A DNA stretch of 64,000 nucleotides from Candidatus Zixiibacteriota bacterium (GTDB lineage Bacteria; Zixibacteria; MSB-5A5; GN15; PGXB01), in contig JAFGTT010000004.1 in NCBI GenBank assembly GCA_016933955.1, positions 60,771 through 124,770 on the forward strand, read 5' to 3'. Made by a program: the position numbers and the translations under genes. The number at the start of each line of letters is the position of its first letter. The first letter of the stretch is position 1. Positions 45,463 through 55,438 of the stretch are shown here, one piece after another. The notes below the pieces were generated by a model. It was given only the letters and a program-made list of their open reading frames with translations, was not told where the DNA came from and ran no database searches.

Positions 45463-45854
45463 ACGGTATGCACAATGTAAATTAACAGCCCTAAAAGGCA
45501 AGGGAAAAGTTTCAGTAAATCCTCGATATCTTTTCTAATGGCGCCGATGATAGTCAGGTACCTGGCGGTTGCCTGCAGCTCTTTTTTCTCGGGGGTTGGT
45601 TTGATTTCTTTCAACCGGTTGCGCGCCCCCTCAATGGTATAATTTTCCTTGTAAAGAAGATGCTTGATCCGGTTAATCATTTCAATATCGCTTTTCTGAT
45701 AAATGCGATTCCCGCCCCGGTTTTTTCTGGGTTTCAGCATTGGAAATTCCTTTTCCCAGAAACGAAGAACATATGGCTCCAGTCGGGTTATCCGGGCCAC
45801 TTCGCTGATTGAATAATAGAGCTTCTCTTCGGTTTTGGTTTTGCGGCGTGGCAT
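45453..45854 (-). CDS. MerR family transcriptional regulator
   Basis: 133 residues from the ATG at 45854, which has GAGGTG in front; an in-frame GTG lies at 45860. N-terminal winged helix: YYSISEVARITRLEPYVLRFWEKEF and GNRIYQKSDIEMINRIKHLLY. The C-terminal half is a helix and a hydrophobic end (LFPCLLGLLIYIVH). No Cys or other metal ligand pattern is seen, so the effector is unknown. The stop codon lies inside the 5' end of the tRNA-Pro(GGG) gene. It follows gpsA by 16 nt. Confidence 0.85.
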   Translation of the reverse strand: MPRRKTKTEEKLYYSISEVARITRLEPYVLRFWEKEFPMLKPRKNRGGNRIYQKSDIEMINRIKHLLYKENYTIEGARNRLKEIKPTPEKKELQATARYLTIIGAIRKDIEDLLKLFPCLLGLLIYIVHTVGA

Positions 45855-45870
45855 ACTCACCTCTATGGAT

Positions 45871-46887
45871 TTAGCTCCAGACTTCCTCTTTCAAAGAACG
45901 CCCCATCAGGTCGGCAAGGGCTTCACCCGGTGGTTTATTTTCAAATAGAATTCGATACACTTCGACCGTTATTGGCATCTCCACCTCGTATTTCCCGGCC
46001 ATGGCATAACCCGAACGGCAGGTATCAACCCCTTCGGCCACCATTGCCATCCCGGCCAGAATATCGGCCAGGATCTCACCCCGCCCGATTCGATCGCCGA
46101 CAAATCTATTCCGGGAATGTCTGGAAATGCAAGTCGTTATAAGGTCGCCCAACCCCGATAATCCGGCAAAGGTTAGTGGGTCGGCTCCCAGTTTGACACC
46201 CATCCGGGTGATCTCGGCCAATCCCCGGGTCAGTAAAGCCCCGGTGGTATTGTCCCCGAAACCCAGCCCCTGGGTAACGCCGGAAGCAATGGCAATGATA
46301 TTCTTCAGAGCTCCGCCAAGTTCCACACCAATCAAATCGCCGGAGCGATAGACTCGGAAATGACGATTATTAAAAAGATGCTGGATTCGGCGGGCGTAAT
46401 CTACATCCACGGAGGCCGCCACCACACTGGTAGGGATATGACGGGCGACCTCCTCGGCATGACTGGGACCGGATAGGGTGGCAACATGGCCATTGGCTAT
46501 ATATTCCGGGAAGATGACGGATTCAATGACTTCCGACATTCTCATCAGGCTTTCCATCTCGATACCTTTAGCCAGATTAATAAAACCCATTGGGCCAGTT
46601 AGAAATTTATTCAGAGACAGACAGACGGCCCTGATTCGTTGAGCCGGAATGGCCAGAACGATATAGGCGGCGTCGACCACAGTATCTCCGAGATCATTGG
46701 TAATCGAAATGGAATCGGCAATTGTTATTCCAGGCAATTTCTTTTCATGCATGCGGTTATTCTTTAGATATTCGAAATCGGTTTTATTGAATTCCCACAT
46801 GATTACCCGGTGACCGTTTTCGGAAAGAAGATTAGCAATGGCAATTCCCCAACTACCGGCACCCAGAACCACTATTTTTTCAGACAT
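45871..46887 (-). CDS. gpsA: Glycerol-3-phosphate dehydrogenase [NAD(P)+]
   Basis: 338 residues from the ATG at 46887, overlapping the plsY end by 8 nt; the upstream frame start at 46947 lies inside plsY. Rossmann motif VVLGAGSWGIAIANLLSENGH at the N-terminus. GPSHAEEVARHIPTSVV, VELGGALKNIIAIASG (catalytic Lys) and LAGLSGLGDLITTC are family marks. It reduces dihydroxyacetone phosphate to sn-glycerol-3-phosphate, the substrate of PlsY next door. Confidence 0.95.
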   Translation of the reverse strand: MSEKIVVLGAGSWGIAIANLLSENGHRVIMWEFNKTDFEYLKNNRMHEKKLPGITIADSISITNDLGDTVVDAAYIVLAIPAQRIRAVCLSLNKFLTGPMGFINLAKGIEMESLMRMSEVIESVIFPEYIANGHVATLSGPSHAEEVARHIPTSVVAASVDVDYARRIQHLFNNRHFRVYRSGDLIGVELGGALKNIIAIASGVTQGLGFGDNTTGALLTRGLAEITRMGVKLGADPLTFAGLSGLGDLITTCISRHSRNRFVGDRIGRGEILADILAGMAMVAEGVDTCRSGYAMAGKYEVEMPITVEVYRILFENKPPGEALADLMGRSLKEEVWS

Positions 46888-47533
46888 TATCACCCTTCCC
46901 TTCCGCTGATTGCCCGGAATGAATGGCAAACCTGTTTTCGGTACCATTCAGGAGTCTTTTAATATTGGATCTGTGGCTGAAAATAATTAAAAGCATCAAC
47001 AACGCCGCGATCAGGACATAAAGAATAGGTATATCCGCCAGTTTCAGGCTCCAAGCAATTACAACCGCGACAAAAAAAGCGAAGGCGGCCAGAATGGAAC
47101 CCAGAGAAATATATCGGCTGAGCGACACGGTCAGGATGAAAACCAGTAAGGCAATTAGGGCTTCGATAGGAAGCAGGGTTAGCATCACACCCAAGGCGGT
47201 ATTGACTCCTTTACCGCCGCGAAACAACAAAAAAATCGGAAAGATATGGCCGACAACAGCGGCCATTCCGGCAATCAGCTTAAGGTATTCCGCCGGAATC
47301 GACGAATCGGGATAAATCGATACAAGTAACACAGCCAGAACACCCTTCCCAATATCGAAAACAGCCACCAGAATCCCCGCGGCCGGCCCTGCCGCCCGCC
47401 AGGCATTGGTGGCACCGATATTCCCGGAGCCAACCCTGCGGATATCCCCGATGCCGAACATCCGGGCAATAATCAGCGCAAAGGGAATGGCTCCCAGAAG
47501 GTAACCGCTGATAATCGCCGCTGTACCGTACAT
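46880..47533 (-). CDS. plsY: Acyl-phosphate:glycerol-3-phosphate acyltransferase PlsY
   Basis: 217 residues. Multi-spanning protein with the PlsY motifs: GYLLGAIPFALIIAR, IRRVGSGNIGATNAWR, FDIGKGVLAVL, GHIFPIFLLFRGGKGVNTALG. It makes lysophosphatidate from glycerol-3-phosphate and acyl-phosphate, coupled to gpsA (ATGTCTGA overlap). The hydrophilic C-terminal tail is longer than usual. Confidence 0.95.
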   Translation of the reverse strand: MYGTAAIISGYLLGAIPFALIIARMFGIGDIRRVGSGNIGATNAWRAAGPAAGILVAVFDIGKGVLAVLLVSIYPDSSIPAEYLKLIAGMAAVVGHIFPIFLLFRGGKGVNTALGVMLTLLPIEALIALLVFILTVSLSRYISLGSILAAFAFFVAVVIAWSLKLADIPILYVLIAALLMLLIIFSHRSNIKRLLNGTENRFAIHSGQSAEGKGDNV

Positions 47534-47662
47534 TATGCCAATTTATGCCCAACTTTTCAGGTTAAAATGAATATTTCAGCACCTGAATACTGAACCGGTG
47601 AAAATCCTCTCCAAAGGTGCCGAATTCACTCCATCATCAAAGTCAAGAGGATTGAAAATATA

Positions 47663-48034
47663 TTATTCAATGGCCTTTTTAATTTGCTCGAATAATTGCT
47701 GGGCTTCATCCTTATCGATTTTTTTATCTTCCGTGGCATCCTTGAAGGTCAAAGACAGGGCCTGCATTTCCGCCTGGTCGATTTTCCCTTCCTTAATTGA
47801 TTGCCGGAACTTGGTCAGGACCTCATCCACCTCTTCTTCGGTTACGCCATCAGGAAGATTGGCCTTAATTTCGGTCGCAACAGAATCGGTTATTTTACTG
47901 ATGCCCATATCGATCAACTCATCCCGATAGATATAACAGACAATGCCGGTTACTATAATCAGAACCGCTATTACACCAAGAATGATCAGACCAATAAGAC
48001 ACCCTTTTGACATTCCCTTTTTGCCTTCCGTCAT
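47663..48034 (-). CDS. Small membrane-anchored protein, unknown function
   Basis: 123 residues from the ATG at 48034, preceded by AAGGAG. A short Lys-rich start, then one membrane helix (CLIGLIILGVIAVLIIVTGIVCYIY, about 11-35), then an extracytoplasmic acidic helical part of about 85 residues (VTEEEVDEVLTKFRQSI, DKDEAQQLFEQIKKAIE). The repeated D/E-x-K/E-x-E pattern (DATEDKKIDKDEAQ) resembles an EF-hand-like loop but is not convincing. It lies between the plsY and ribosomal blocks; no family is recognised. Confidence 0.7.
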   Translation of the reverse strand: MTEGKKGMSKGCLIGLIILGVIAVLIIVTGIVCYIYRDELIDMGISKITDSVATEIKANLPDGVTEEEVDEVLTKFRQSIKEGKIDQAEMQALSLTFKDATEDKKIDKDEAQQLFEQIKKAIE

Positions 48035-48261
48035 TGTTGGACTCCTTTCAAAGCCGGCCAAGCCTTACACGGCCATTTGGCTTGCAGTCTAAGAGGTTAT
48101 CTCACAACCAAATAAAGAACGCACTTAATATTGTCGTTTAAGATAATTTACTATACGATAATGATCGGAAAATAGCAAATGGAATTTCCAAATAAAAAAA
48201 CCGCTCCCCTTCGGGAACGGTTGTATCCTGAAATCATGAGTTATCGCAAAAGCGACATCGA
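48035..48261. other. Intergenic region between the alpha operon and the small membrane protein
   Basis: 227 nt. It holds the terminator of the ribosomal superoperon on its right side. The rest is AT-rich leader of the small membrane protein, with no -35/-10 pair I would defend and no RNA gene. Confidence 0.5.
48194..48222 (-). terminator. Terminator of the ribosomal superoperon after rplQ
   Basis: Stem AACCGTTCCC / GGGAGCGGTT (one mismatch) around a 4-nt GAAG loop, followed on the minus strand by TTTTTTATTTGG. It lies about 40 nt after the rplQ stop, closing the S10-spc-alpha run. Confidence 0.85.
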
Positions 48262-48672
48262 TTAGTTCTTGGCGACCTTCTTTTCCTTCTTGGTTTTCTC
48301 TTTTTCAATCTTTGGTTTTGGGGTCAAAAGTTCCACCATTGATATCACAGCACTGTCACCACGGCGATAACCGACCCGCATCACACGCGTGAAACCCGAC
48401 TGGCGTTCCTTAAAATGCGGGATAATATCATTAAACAGCTTTTTCAATACAGCCTTATTCTTAATAGTTCGGGCCACTTCCCGCCGCGCCGCAAGACTGT
48501 CCTTTTTGGCTGTCGTAATTAACCGATCGGCTATTTTTTTCAGCTCTTTGGCCCTGGCCTCGGTCGTTTCAATGGTCCGATTATCAAAAAGCGATATAGC
48601 CATATTGGCAAGCATGGCATCCCGGTGGGATTTGGTTCGGCTTAGTTTTCTGACCTTTATCTGATGTCGCAT
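48262..48672 (-). CDS. rplQ: 50S ribosomal protein L17
   Basis: 136 residues. Family N-terminus MRHQIKVRKLSRTKSHRDAM, then LFDNRTIETTEARAKEL and GFTRVMRVGYRRGDSAVISMVEL. A Lys/Glu-rich tail of about 18 residues (PKPKIEKEKTKKEKKVAKN) extends past the usual end. Last gene of the alpha operon, 9 nt after rpoA. Confidence 0.95.
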   Translation of the reverse strand: MRHQIKVRKLSRTKSHRDAMLANMAISLFDNRTIETTEARAKELKKIADRLITTAKKDSLAARREVARTIKNKAVLKKLFNDIIPHFKERQSGFTRVMRVGYRRGDSAVISMVELLTPKPKIEKEKTKKEKKVAKN

Positions 48673-48681
48673 TTCAATCCT

Positions 48682-49662
48682 CTATGACTTGGTCTCCAGA
48701 TACCTGGAGATATCCATTCCAAATGACAGATTCAATTCATCCAGAATGGCGTTTAATTCGTTAAGCGATTTACGTCCGAAATTACGATATTTGAGCATTT
48801 CCGATTCCGTTTTGGAGACAAGATCGGACAGAGTCTGAATATTGGCGGCCCGGAGACAGTTTGAGGAACGAACCGAAAGTTCCAACTCATCAACTCTTGT
48901 TTGAAGCAATTGCCGAATCCTGACGGTTTCCTCGTCTTCTTCTTCTTCCTCCTCGATCTCGATTTCCTCATCGATGTTGATGAGTAGCTGAAGATGATCT
49001 TTGAGAATTTTGGCTCCGAACGAAAGGGCATCCTCCGGCGTAATGGAACCGTCGGTGGTTATTTCCATTATCAAACGATCATAGTCGGTTCGCTGACCGA
49101 CCCGAGTGTTTTCGACCTCGTAATTGACCTTGATGATCGGTGAAAACAGGGCGTCGATGAAAATGGTGCCGACCGGTGCATCGGGACGTTTATTTTGCTC
49201 GGCGATGACATAACTGCGCCCGGAATCGATATCGATTTCTATGGAAAAATCGCGATCCGTGACCAGTTCGGCAACATGCAGATCGGGATTGAGAATTTCA
49301 ATCTCGGGATCGATATTAAACATCCCGGCGGTAATTTTTCCTTTTTTATTGATTTTAAGAAAAACCGTCTTCATTTCATCGGCATGCAGTTTGACCCGCA
49401 TTTTTTTGACATTAAGGACGATCTCGGTGATATCTTCGTAGACATCCTCAAGCGAGTCGAACTCATGCAGGGCGCCATCAATCCTTATTGACACCACTGC
49501 CGCACCCTGGATGGAATTTAACAGGACGCGTCTAAGTGAATTGCCCAGGGTATTCCCGAAACCCCTTTCGAGAGGTTCGAAAATAAACCTTGAATAGTTT
49601 TCAGTCGCCGAAGACTGGTCCGAAATGACTTCTTTCGGCATCTGCAATGGTTTCCATTTCAT
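48682..49662 (-). CDS. rpoA: RNA polymerase alpha subunit
   Basis: 326 residues. Amino-terminal assembly domain with RFIFEPLERGFGNTLGNSLRRVLL and GAAVVSIRIDG. The linker carries an acidic run (EEIEIEEEEEEDEE, near 230-243). The carboxy-terminal DNA-binding domain has ELSVRSSNCLRAANIQTLSDLV and MLKYRNFGRKSLNEL. GGAGG lies 9 nt before the ATG. The acidic linker is longer than in common homologues. Confidence 0.97.
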   Translation of the reverse strand: MKWKPLQMPKEVISDQSSATENYSRFIFEPLERGFGNTLGNSLRRVLLNSIQGAAVVSIRIDGALHEFDSLEDVYEDITEIVLNVKKMRVKLHADEMKTVFLKINKKGKITAGMFNIDPEIEILNPDLHVAELVTDRDFSIEIDIDSGRSYVIAEQNKRPDAPVGTIFIDALFSPIIKVNYEVENTRVGQRTDYDRLIMEITTDGSITPEDALSFGAKILKDHLQLLINIDEEIEIEEEEEEDEETVRIRQLLQTRVDELELSVRSSNCLRAANIQTLSDLVSKTESEMLKYRNFGRKSLNELNAILDELNLSFGMDISRYLETKS

Positions 49663-49694
49663 AGGCTAAAGCCTCCAATAAGGCTGATCAATTT

Positions 49695-50324
49695 CTATTT
49701 AGAATACAATTCCACGATTAACTGCTCATTGGCGGAAACGGGGATATTCCCCCGGCTGGGGATTTCCAGCAGTTCCGCTTCGAGTGCCGCCTTGTTCAAC
49801 CGGAGCCAACCGAGTTCATCGGTCTGGGCGAATTCCTTCAATGACGAATGAATCGAATCCATATTCTTGGATCGATCCTTCACCTTGATAACGTCATGCG
49901 GTTTGACCTGAAATGACGGAATGTCCACAATACGGCCGTTGACCAGAAAATGACGATGGCGAACCAGCTGTCTGGCCGCTTTTCGTGACGGTGCAAATCC
50001 CAGCCGATAAACGATATTATCAAGGCGTGTTTCCAGGAGTTGCAAAAGGGTTTCCCCCGTTACGCCCTTTCTCCGGTCGGCCTCGGCGAAATAATTACGA
50101 AATTGTTTTTCAAGAATACCGTAAATACGACGGACCTTTTGTTTTTCCCGAAGCTGTTTTCCATAATCGGAAACCTTATAGCGCATTCTCTGCCCATGCT
50201 GTCCGGGAGCAAAGGCCCTTCTCTCGAAAGCGCACTTATCGGTCACACACCGATGCCCCTTCAAAAAGAGCTTTTCGCCCTCGCGGCGACACAGCTTGCA
50301 GTTAGCGTCACGATATCGAGCCAT
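49695..50324 (-). CDS. rpsD: 30S ribosomal protein S4
   Basis: 209 residues. The N-terminal zinc site is kept: Cys9, Cys12, Cys26, Cys31 (C+ form). S4 core [26 protein letters not shown] and the RNA-binding [21 protein letters not shown]. It nucleates the small subunit 5' domain and can act as the operon's translational repressor. It precedes rpoA as in many alpha operons. Confidence 0.96.
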   Translation of the reverse strand: MARYRDANCKLCRREGEKLFLKGHRCVTDKCAFERRAFAPGQHGQRMRYKVSDYGKQLREKQKVRRIYGILEKQFRNYFAEADRRKGVTGETLLQLLETRLDNIVYRLGFAPSRKAARQLVRHRHFLVNGRIVDIPSFQVKPHDVIKVKDRSKNMDSIHSSLKEFAQTDELGWLRLNKAALEAELLEIPSRGNIPVSANEQLIVELYSK

Positions 50325-50364
50325 GTTTCTCCTATCAAAAACTCAGATACATTTCATTTATCAA

Positions 50365-50760
50365 TCAGACCCGCCGCCGTTTGGGCGGACGGCAACCATT
50401 GTGTGGAATCGGCGTCACATCTTTCAGGGCGGTGATTTCTAACCCGGCCGCGGAAAGCGAACGAATAGCCGCTTCACGTCCTGCCCCGGGACCTTTAACC
50501 CAAACTTCGATTTTACGGATTCCGGCATCCATCGCCTCAGTGGCGCTCGATTTGGCCGCCATCTGAGCCGCGAACGGCGTGGATTTTTTAGAACCCTTAA
50601 AACCGACCTTGCCGGCCGAGGCCCATGAAACAGTCCGCCCCTGTGAATCGCTTATGGTTACAATGGTATTGTTAAAGGTGGCCTTGATATGGGCAACCCC
50701 GAAACTATCAATTTTGCCAATTCGTTTTTTGATTTTGACTTTTTTCTTCTGTTCAGCCAC
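50365..50760 (-). CDS. rpsK: 30S ribosomal protein S11
   Basis: 131 residues. A Lys-rich start ([18 protein letters not shown]), then [42 protein letters not shown] and the C-terminal [18 protein letters not shown]. Full length; binds the 16S platform with S18 and S6. Confidence 0.96.
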   Translation of the reverse strand: MAEQKKKVKIKKRIGKIDSFGVAHIKATFNNTIVTISDSQGRTVSWASAGKVGFKGSKKSTPFAAQMAAKSSATEAMDAGIRKIEVWVKGPGAGREAAIRSLSAAGLEITALKDVTPIPHNGCRPPKRRRV

Positions 50761-50778
50761 AGTTTTACCTCTTTATAA

Positions 50779-51162
50779 TTACTTCGCCGTAGGAGCCTTT
50801 TTCTTGCCGGCCACGGTTCTTCTGGGCCCTTTGCGGGTTCGGGCATTGGTCTTGGTACGCTGACCTCGGACAGGCAGGCCGCGGCGATGTCTGAGCCCGC
50901 GATAACTGCCGATATCTATCAGTCTTTTTATATTCATGGAGATTTCACCGCGCAACGCACCCTCAACCTTAAACTCGCTTTCAATGACATTACGAAGTTT
51001 GGCAACGTCTTCTTCCGTCAGCTTACGGACCCGGGTATCGGGGTCGATACCGGTTATGCTAAGAATTCTGCGGGACGAAGTCTGGCCGATACCGAAAATG
51101 TATGTCAGGCCCACCTCTATTCTTTTGTCCTTGGGTAAATCCACCCCGGCAATTCGCGCCAA
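50779..51162 (-). CDS. rpsM: 30S ribosomal protein S13
   Basis: 127 residues. [33 protein letters not shown] (helix-hairpin-helix), [23 protein letters not shown] and a basic tail. Contacts the P-site tRNA and the subunit bridge. Follows rpmJ in the standard order. Confidence 0.96.
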   Translation of the reverse strand: MARIAGVDLPKDKRIEVGLTYIFGIGQTSSRRILSITGIDPDTRVRKLTEEDVAKLRNVIESEFKVEGALRGEISMNIKRLIDIGSYRGLRHRRGLPVRGQRTKTNARTRKGPRRTVAGKKKAPTAK

Positions 51163-51190
51163 AATGACCTCCTAATACACTAAATAATTT

Positions 51191-51307
51191 CTAACCCTGC
51201 CGCTGTTTGTGGCTCGGGTTTTTACTGCAGATAACTCTCAAAACGCCTTTACGCTTGATAATCTTGCAGTGTTCACATCTTTTCTTGATCGACGAACGTA
51301 CCTTCAT
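51191..51307 (-). CDS. rpmJ: 50S ribosomal protein L36
   Basis: 38 residues. [20 protein letters not shown] is followed by the second half of the zinc site ([14 protein letters not shown]). Ligands Cys11, Cys14, Cys27 and His33 are all present, so this is the zinc-binding form. It sits between infA and rpsM as expected. Confidence 0.95.
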   Translation of the reverse strand: MKVRSSIKKRCEHCKIIKRKGVLRVICSKNPSHKQRQG

Positions 51308-51336
51308 AATACCTTACCTTCCATGCAACCATCAGA

Positions 51337-51555
51337 TCATTTGTATCTATATATAATTCGGCCCCGACTAAGATCGTATGGCGACAATTCCAGGGTCACC
51401 CGGTCACCCGGCAGAATCTTGATAAAATGCATTCTCATCTTACCCGAGATATGGGCCAGGACAACGTGACCGTTATCAAGCTCGACCTTAAACATAGCAT
51501 TCGGTAATGGTTCCAGTATCTTGCCTTCCACCTGTATTGTATCTTCTTTTGCCAT
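51337..51555 (-). CDS. infA: Translation initiation factor IF-1
   Basis: 72 residues, the standard length. S1-type OB fold: [46 protein letters not shown] and [14 protein letters not shown]. It binds the ribosomal A site at initiation. It follows map by 7 nt. Confidence 0.97.
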   Translation of the reverse strand: MAKEDTIQVEGKILEPLPNAMFKVELDNGHVVLAHISGKMRMHFIKILPGDRVTLELSPYDLSRGRIIYRYK

Positions 51556-51562
51556 AGACTCC

Positions 51563-52309
51563 TTATAATAAAGTCAAAATGTCCGCCCCATCAGCGGTGA
51601 CGGCAACCGTATGCTCGAAATGAGCCGAGTCAGATCCATCTGACGTTACGATTGTCCACCCATCGGTCTTCTGATGGACTTTATAATCACCGATATTCAC
51701 CATGGGCTCAATGGCCAGAACCATTCCTTTTTTTAACACCGGGCCGGCATCGGCCGGGCCAAAATGCGGAACCTGGGGATCCTCATGCAGATTCTTCCCC
51801 ACCCCGTGACCGACCATATCCCGGACAACCGAAAAACCAGCCTCTTCCACGACTTTCTGAATGGTCGAAGAAATCGCGCCGAGGCGAACACCATCCCTGA
51901 CCTGGGCAATCCCGGCCTCCAGAGAACGTCTGGTCACCTCGAGAAGTTTCCTTTTTTCTTCAGAAATTTCCCCAACTGGAAAAGTCGCGGCAGCATCACC
52001 ATAAAAACCATCGACAATACATCCAAGATCCACCGAGGCAATCTGCCCTTCAACCAGTTTCCGGGAGCCAGGGATTCCGTGGACAACCTCATCGTCAATA
52101 GAAATACAGGCCGTCGCCGGAAAACCTTGATATCCCTTGAAACCCGGCCGGGCACCCTCTGACAAAATATATTCCTCAGCCATTTTGTCAAGTTCCGCGG
52201 TGGTAATCCCCGGCTTTATTTCTCTCTCGACCAGAGCCAGGGTCTTGGCCACTATTCTGCCGGCTTTACGCATTATTTCAATCTGGGCATCGGTCTTAAT
52301 AAAAATCAC
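51563..52309 (-). CDS. map: Type I methionine aminopeptidase
   Basis: 248 residues. Two-metal ligands: Asp in SVDLGC, Asp in YGDAAATF, His in [18 protein letters not shown], Glu in LAIEPMVN and Glu in [10 protein letters not shown]. Substrate-pocket His in EVVHGIP. It removes initiator methionine and is co-transcribed with adk (2-nt gap) and infA. Confidence 0.97.
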   Translation of the reverse strand: MIFIKTDAQIEIMRKAGRIVAKTLALVEREIKPGITTAELDKMAEEYILSEGARPGFKGYQGFPATACISIDDEVVHGIPGSRKLVEGQIASVDLGCIVDGFYGDAAATFPVGEISEEKRKLLEVTRRSLEAGIAQVRDGVRLGAISSTIQKVVEEAGFSVVRDMVGHGVGKNLHEDPQVPHFGPADAGPVLKKGMVLAIEPMVNIGDYKVHQKTDGWTIVTSDGSDSAHFEHTVAVTADGADILTLL

Positions 52310-52311
52310 TC

Positions 52312-52962
52312 TTATGCCGACTCCCTGGCCACCCGAAGCAATTCCGTGAAAATGGAGTCAATATTACCTTCGCCATCAACGCTGGCCAGCAGAGATTCCT
52401 TCTTATAAAAATCAACAATCGGTTCGGTCTGTTTTTTATAAACTTCCAAGCGGTTTTTTACGACATCTTCCTCATCATCGGGACGGCGTAACAGCCTTTC
52501 GCCATCATGGTCGCAGATACCCGTTTTTTTGGGCATCTGAGCCGGGTAATTATAACCGGCATTGCATTTAGGGCAATAAAAACGGCCCGATAGACGTTTA
52601 ATCACCTCGTTATCCGAAACATCCAGAAGAATGGCGCGATCAACCGCTTTATCATTTTTGGCAAACATCTCCTTGAGTGCTTCAGCCTGAGGAACCGTTC
52701 GTGGAAAACCGTCCAGAATAAAACCTTTATCCAGATCACCGCTTTTAAGTTTGTTTTCAATCAAACCGATAATCAGTGAATCTGGAACCAGCTCTCCAGC
52801 CTCCATATATTTCCGGGCCTTATGACCCAACTCGGTGCCGTTTTTAACTGCCTCCCGCAACAGGTCACCGGTGGAAAGATGGAGTATCCTCAACTCTTTG
52901 CATATTCTTTTGGCCTGGGTTCCTTTACCGGACCCGGGCGGACCCAAGAAGATTAAATTCAT
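52312..52962 (-). CDS. adk: Adenylate kinase, zinc-LID type
   Basis: 216 residues. P-loop GPPGSGKGTQA (7-17), AMP site TGDLLREAV and GFILDGFPRTVPQAEAL. The LID carries Cys130, Cys133, Cys150 and Asp153, a structural zinc site seen in many bacteria. Catalyses ATP + AMP = 2 ADP. Its ATG overlaps the secY stop by one base. Confidence 0.97.
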   Translation of the reverse strand: MNLIFLGPPGSGKGTQAKRICKELRILHLSTGDLLREAVKNGTELGHKARKYMEAGELVPDSLIIGLIENKLKSGDLDKGFILDGFPRTVPQAEALKEMFAKNDKAVDRAILLDVSDNEVIKRLSGRFYCPKCNAGYNYPAQMPKKTGICDHDGERLLRRPDDEEDVVKNRLEVYKKQTEPIVDFYKKESLLASVDGEGNIDSIFTELLRVARESA

Positions 52963-54269
52963 CAGTACGATCTCCCTCGAATTTTGCCTTTTTTCATAAA
53001 TCCTTCATAATGCCTCATGAGCAGATGCGATTCAATCTGCTGCAGAGTATCCAGAGCAACACCAACCACGATAAGCAGTCCCGTGCCGCCGAAGAAATAA
53101 TTTACATCAAATTGCGCCATCAACACCCACGGGAGAACAGCAATTATGGCAAAAAATATGGCCCCCGGCAGAGTGATTCGGGTTAGAATTCGTTCAATAT
53201 GCTCGGCTGTTTTCTTTCCCGGCCGAATACCGGGGACGAAACCGCCGTTTTTCCGCATGTTGTCGGCGATGTCAATCGGGTTGAAAACAATAGCCGTGTA
53301 GAAATAGGCAAAGAAAATAATTATCAAAGCATAAATGACTGAATAACTCCAGCCTCCCGGATTGAGAAAATCGGTAACAACATTCGAAATCCACTCGGCA
53401 TTGGGGAAAAGTTGCTGAACTGTTGCCGGCAGAAACATTATTGATTGGGCGAAAATAATCGGAATCACACCGGCCGAGTTGACCGACAGCGGCAGATGGG
53501 TGGTGGCCCCGCCATATACCTTGCGGCCGATAATCCGCTTCGGGTATTGGACCGGCACTTTACGCTGAGCGCGGGTCACCATGATGACCGCGGCAACAAC
53601 ACCAACCATGAGAACAACCAGTACAACTTCCAAGAACAAACTACGGGTTCCCGCGAAAAGATACTGGACTTCCTGAATTACGGCTTCCGGGAATCGGGCC
53701 ACAATACCAATAAAGATAATCAATGAAATACCGTTTCCGATTCCGCGTTCGGTGATCTGTTCACCCAGCCACATGATGAAAATAGTCCCGCAGGTGAAAG
53801 TCAGCATGGTCAGTATGACAAACTGACCGTATGGCATATGAACCACCGAACCTGATGGACCCTGAATGGAAGACAGGAACTGGGCGGTTCCGAAGGCCTG
53901 CAGGGCGGCAATCAGAACAGTCAGGTAACGGGTATACTGGGTGATTTTTCTCCGGCCTTCTTCGCCCTCCTTCTGCAACCGCTGCAGATATGGCACCACG
54001 GCTCCGAGAAGCTGCAGCATGATCGAGGCCGAGATATAGGGCATAATACCCAGGGCAAAAATGGTCGCCTTGGCAAAAGCCCCTCCGGCAAACAGGTCCA
54101 GCAGTCCGAAAATAGTATCCCCGGCCAGTAATTGCTGGAGCATCGAACCATCGACGCCCGGGGTCGGGATATGACCGCCGATTCTATAAACCACCAGAAT
54201 ACCCAGGGTAAAGAGAATCCGTTTGCGGAGTTCTTCCACCTTGAATATCGATTGAAAAGTACCAAACAC
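52962..54269 (-). CDS. secY: Preprotein translocase subunit SecY
   Basis: 435 residues with ten predicted membrane helices. Motifs GIMPYISASIMLQLLGAVVPYL (helix 2 plug region), GNGISLIIFIGIVARFP (after QITERGIG) and GGFVPGIRPGKKTAEHI. The start is GTG at 54269, overlapping the rplO stop (TAGTG) with GAGGTG in front. It forms the inner-membrane protein-conducting channel. Confidence 0.97.
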   Translation of the reverse strand: MFGTFQSIFKVEELRKRILFTLGILVVYRIGGHIPTPGVDGSMLQQLLAGDTIFGLLDLFAGGAFAKATIFALGIMPYISASIMLQLLGAVVPYLQRLQKEGEEGRRKITQYTRYLTVLIAALQAFGTAQFLSSIQGPSGSVVHMPYGQFVILTMLTFTCGTIFIMWLGEQITERGIGNGISLIIFIGIVARFPEAVIQEVQYLFAGTRSLFLEVVLVVLMVGVVAAVIMVTRAQRKVPVQYPKRIIGRKVYGGATTHLPLSVNSAGVIPIIFAQSIMFLPATVQQLFPNAEWISNVVTDFLNPGGWSYSVIYALIIIFFAYFYTAIVFNPIDIADNMRKNGGFVPGIRPGKKTAEHIERILTRITLPGAIFFAIIAVLPWVLMAQFDVNYFFGGTGLLIVVGVALDTLQQIESHLLMRHYEGFMKKGKIRGRSY

Positions 54270-54715
54270 TATATCACCTCAATACTGCCGCCGGCCTCTT
54301 TTATCTTTTCCGCTGCAGACTTTGAAAAGGCTGACGCTTTGATAGTTAACGCCGACTCGAGTTTGCCCATACCCAGGATCTTGACGGGCAGGCGGGTCGA
54401 CTTGATGATTCCCAGTTTTTTCAAAGTTTCGGGAGTCACCTCGCCCGGTTCGCACCGGCCCAGCGAGGACAGGTTGACGACCTGATATTCTTCCCTGAAG
54501 TTATTGGTAAAACCCCGCTTGGGGATACGGCGCTGAATCGGCATCTGACCGCCTTCCATCCAGGCCTTGATCTTTCCGCCGGAACGAGCCTTCTGACCCT
54601 TATGACCGCGGCCGGCTGTTTTACCCTTACCGCTGCCGGGCCCACGTCCAACCCGCATTCTTTTTTTCTTCGAACCCGGGGCGGGCCTTAGTGAGGATAT
54701 TTCTAACGGTGCCAT
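54269..54715 (-). CDS. rplO: 50S ribosomal protein L15
   Basis: 148 residues from the ATG at 54715 (TAATG overlap with rpmD); an upstream in-frame start at 54736 lies inside rpm[51 protein letters not shown] and a C-terminal L18e-like fold. Standard spc-operon neighbour of secY. Confidence 0.95.
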   Translation of the reverse strand: MAPLEISSLRPAPGSKKKRMRVGRGPGSGKGKTAGRGHKGQKARSGGKIKAWMEGGQMPIQRRIPKRGFTNNFREEYQVVNLSSLGRCEPGEVTPETLKKLGIIKSTRLPVKILGMGKLESALTIKASAFSKSAAEKIKEAGGSIEVI

Positions 54716-54900
54716 TATTCTTCCACCTTTTCGCAATTTACCAGGTGTCTAACCGCTCTCACCATACCGCGGATCTGCGGCGTATCATTTAGGATGACCG
54801 TGCGATGCAGTTTCCCCAGTCCCAGTGCTTCTATGGTTCGTTTCTGTTTGTAATTGCGGTCGATGGTACTGTGTACCTGGGTTATTTTCAATTTAGCCAT
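54715..54900 (-). CDS. rpmD: 50S ribosomal protein L30
   Basis: 61 residues. [24 protein letters not shown] followed by [26 protein letters not shown] core. Small bacterial form, overlapped with rplO by one base. Confidence 0.94.
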   Translation of the reverse strand: MAKLKITQVHSTIDRNYKQKRTIEALGLGKLHRTVILNDTPQIRGMVRAVRHLVNCEKVEE

Positions 54901-54924
54901 TTCTAACCTCGTAATACCGGGACC

Positions 54925-55410
54925 TTAACCTTCGATCCGGTATTTCTCCTGTTCCTCTCGAGACCGAAGAGAAAGCAATCCGTTCATGGTTGCCTTGACA
55001 ACATTATGGGGGTTACGGCTTCCCAGCGCCTTGGTCAGGATATCCTGAATTCCGGCCGATTCGAGAACCGCCCGAACCGCCCCGCCTGCAATAACACCCG
55101 TTCCGGGTGAAGCCGGCTTCAAAACGACGGTCGAAGACCCGAAGCGACCCAGAATATAATGCGGGATCGTTCCCTCGGGTGTCAGGGTTACCTGGACCAT
55201 ATTTTTACGCGCCGACTCGGTGGCCTTGCGAATCGCATCGGCAACCTCGGCGGCCTTGCCGGTTCCGATACCGACCTTGCCGTTTTTTTGCCCGACCGCG
55301 ACCAGGGCCGTGAAACTGAAACGCCGACCGCCCTTGACCACTTTGGCCACACGGTTGACATCGATCACTTTTTCCTCAAAATCGAGGCCTTCCCTTTCAA
55401 TTCTAGCCAA
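54925..55410 (-). CDS. rpsE: 30S ribosomal protein S5
   Basis: 161 residues. [65 protein letters not shown]5 shapes the mRNA entry and decoding fidelity. 24 nt before rpmD. Confidence 0.96.
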   Translation of the reverse strand: MARIEREGLDFEEKVIDVNRVAKVVKGGRRFSFTALVAVGQKNGKVGIGTGKAAEVADAIRKATESARKNMVQVTLTPEGTIPHYILGRFGSSTVVLKPASPGTGVIAGGAVRAVLESAGIQDILTKALGSRNPHNVVKATMNGLLSLRSREEQEKYRIEG

Positions 55411-55438
55411 TCGCTACCTCATTTATTTGAAGACACAA

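Noticed and set aside
45368..45475. N-terminal extension of the GT2 glycosyltransferase
   Set aside because: It translates the tRNA-Pro(GGG) gene. The ATG at 45367 gives the usual GT2 N-terminus.
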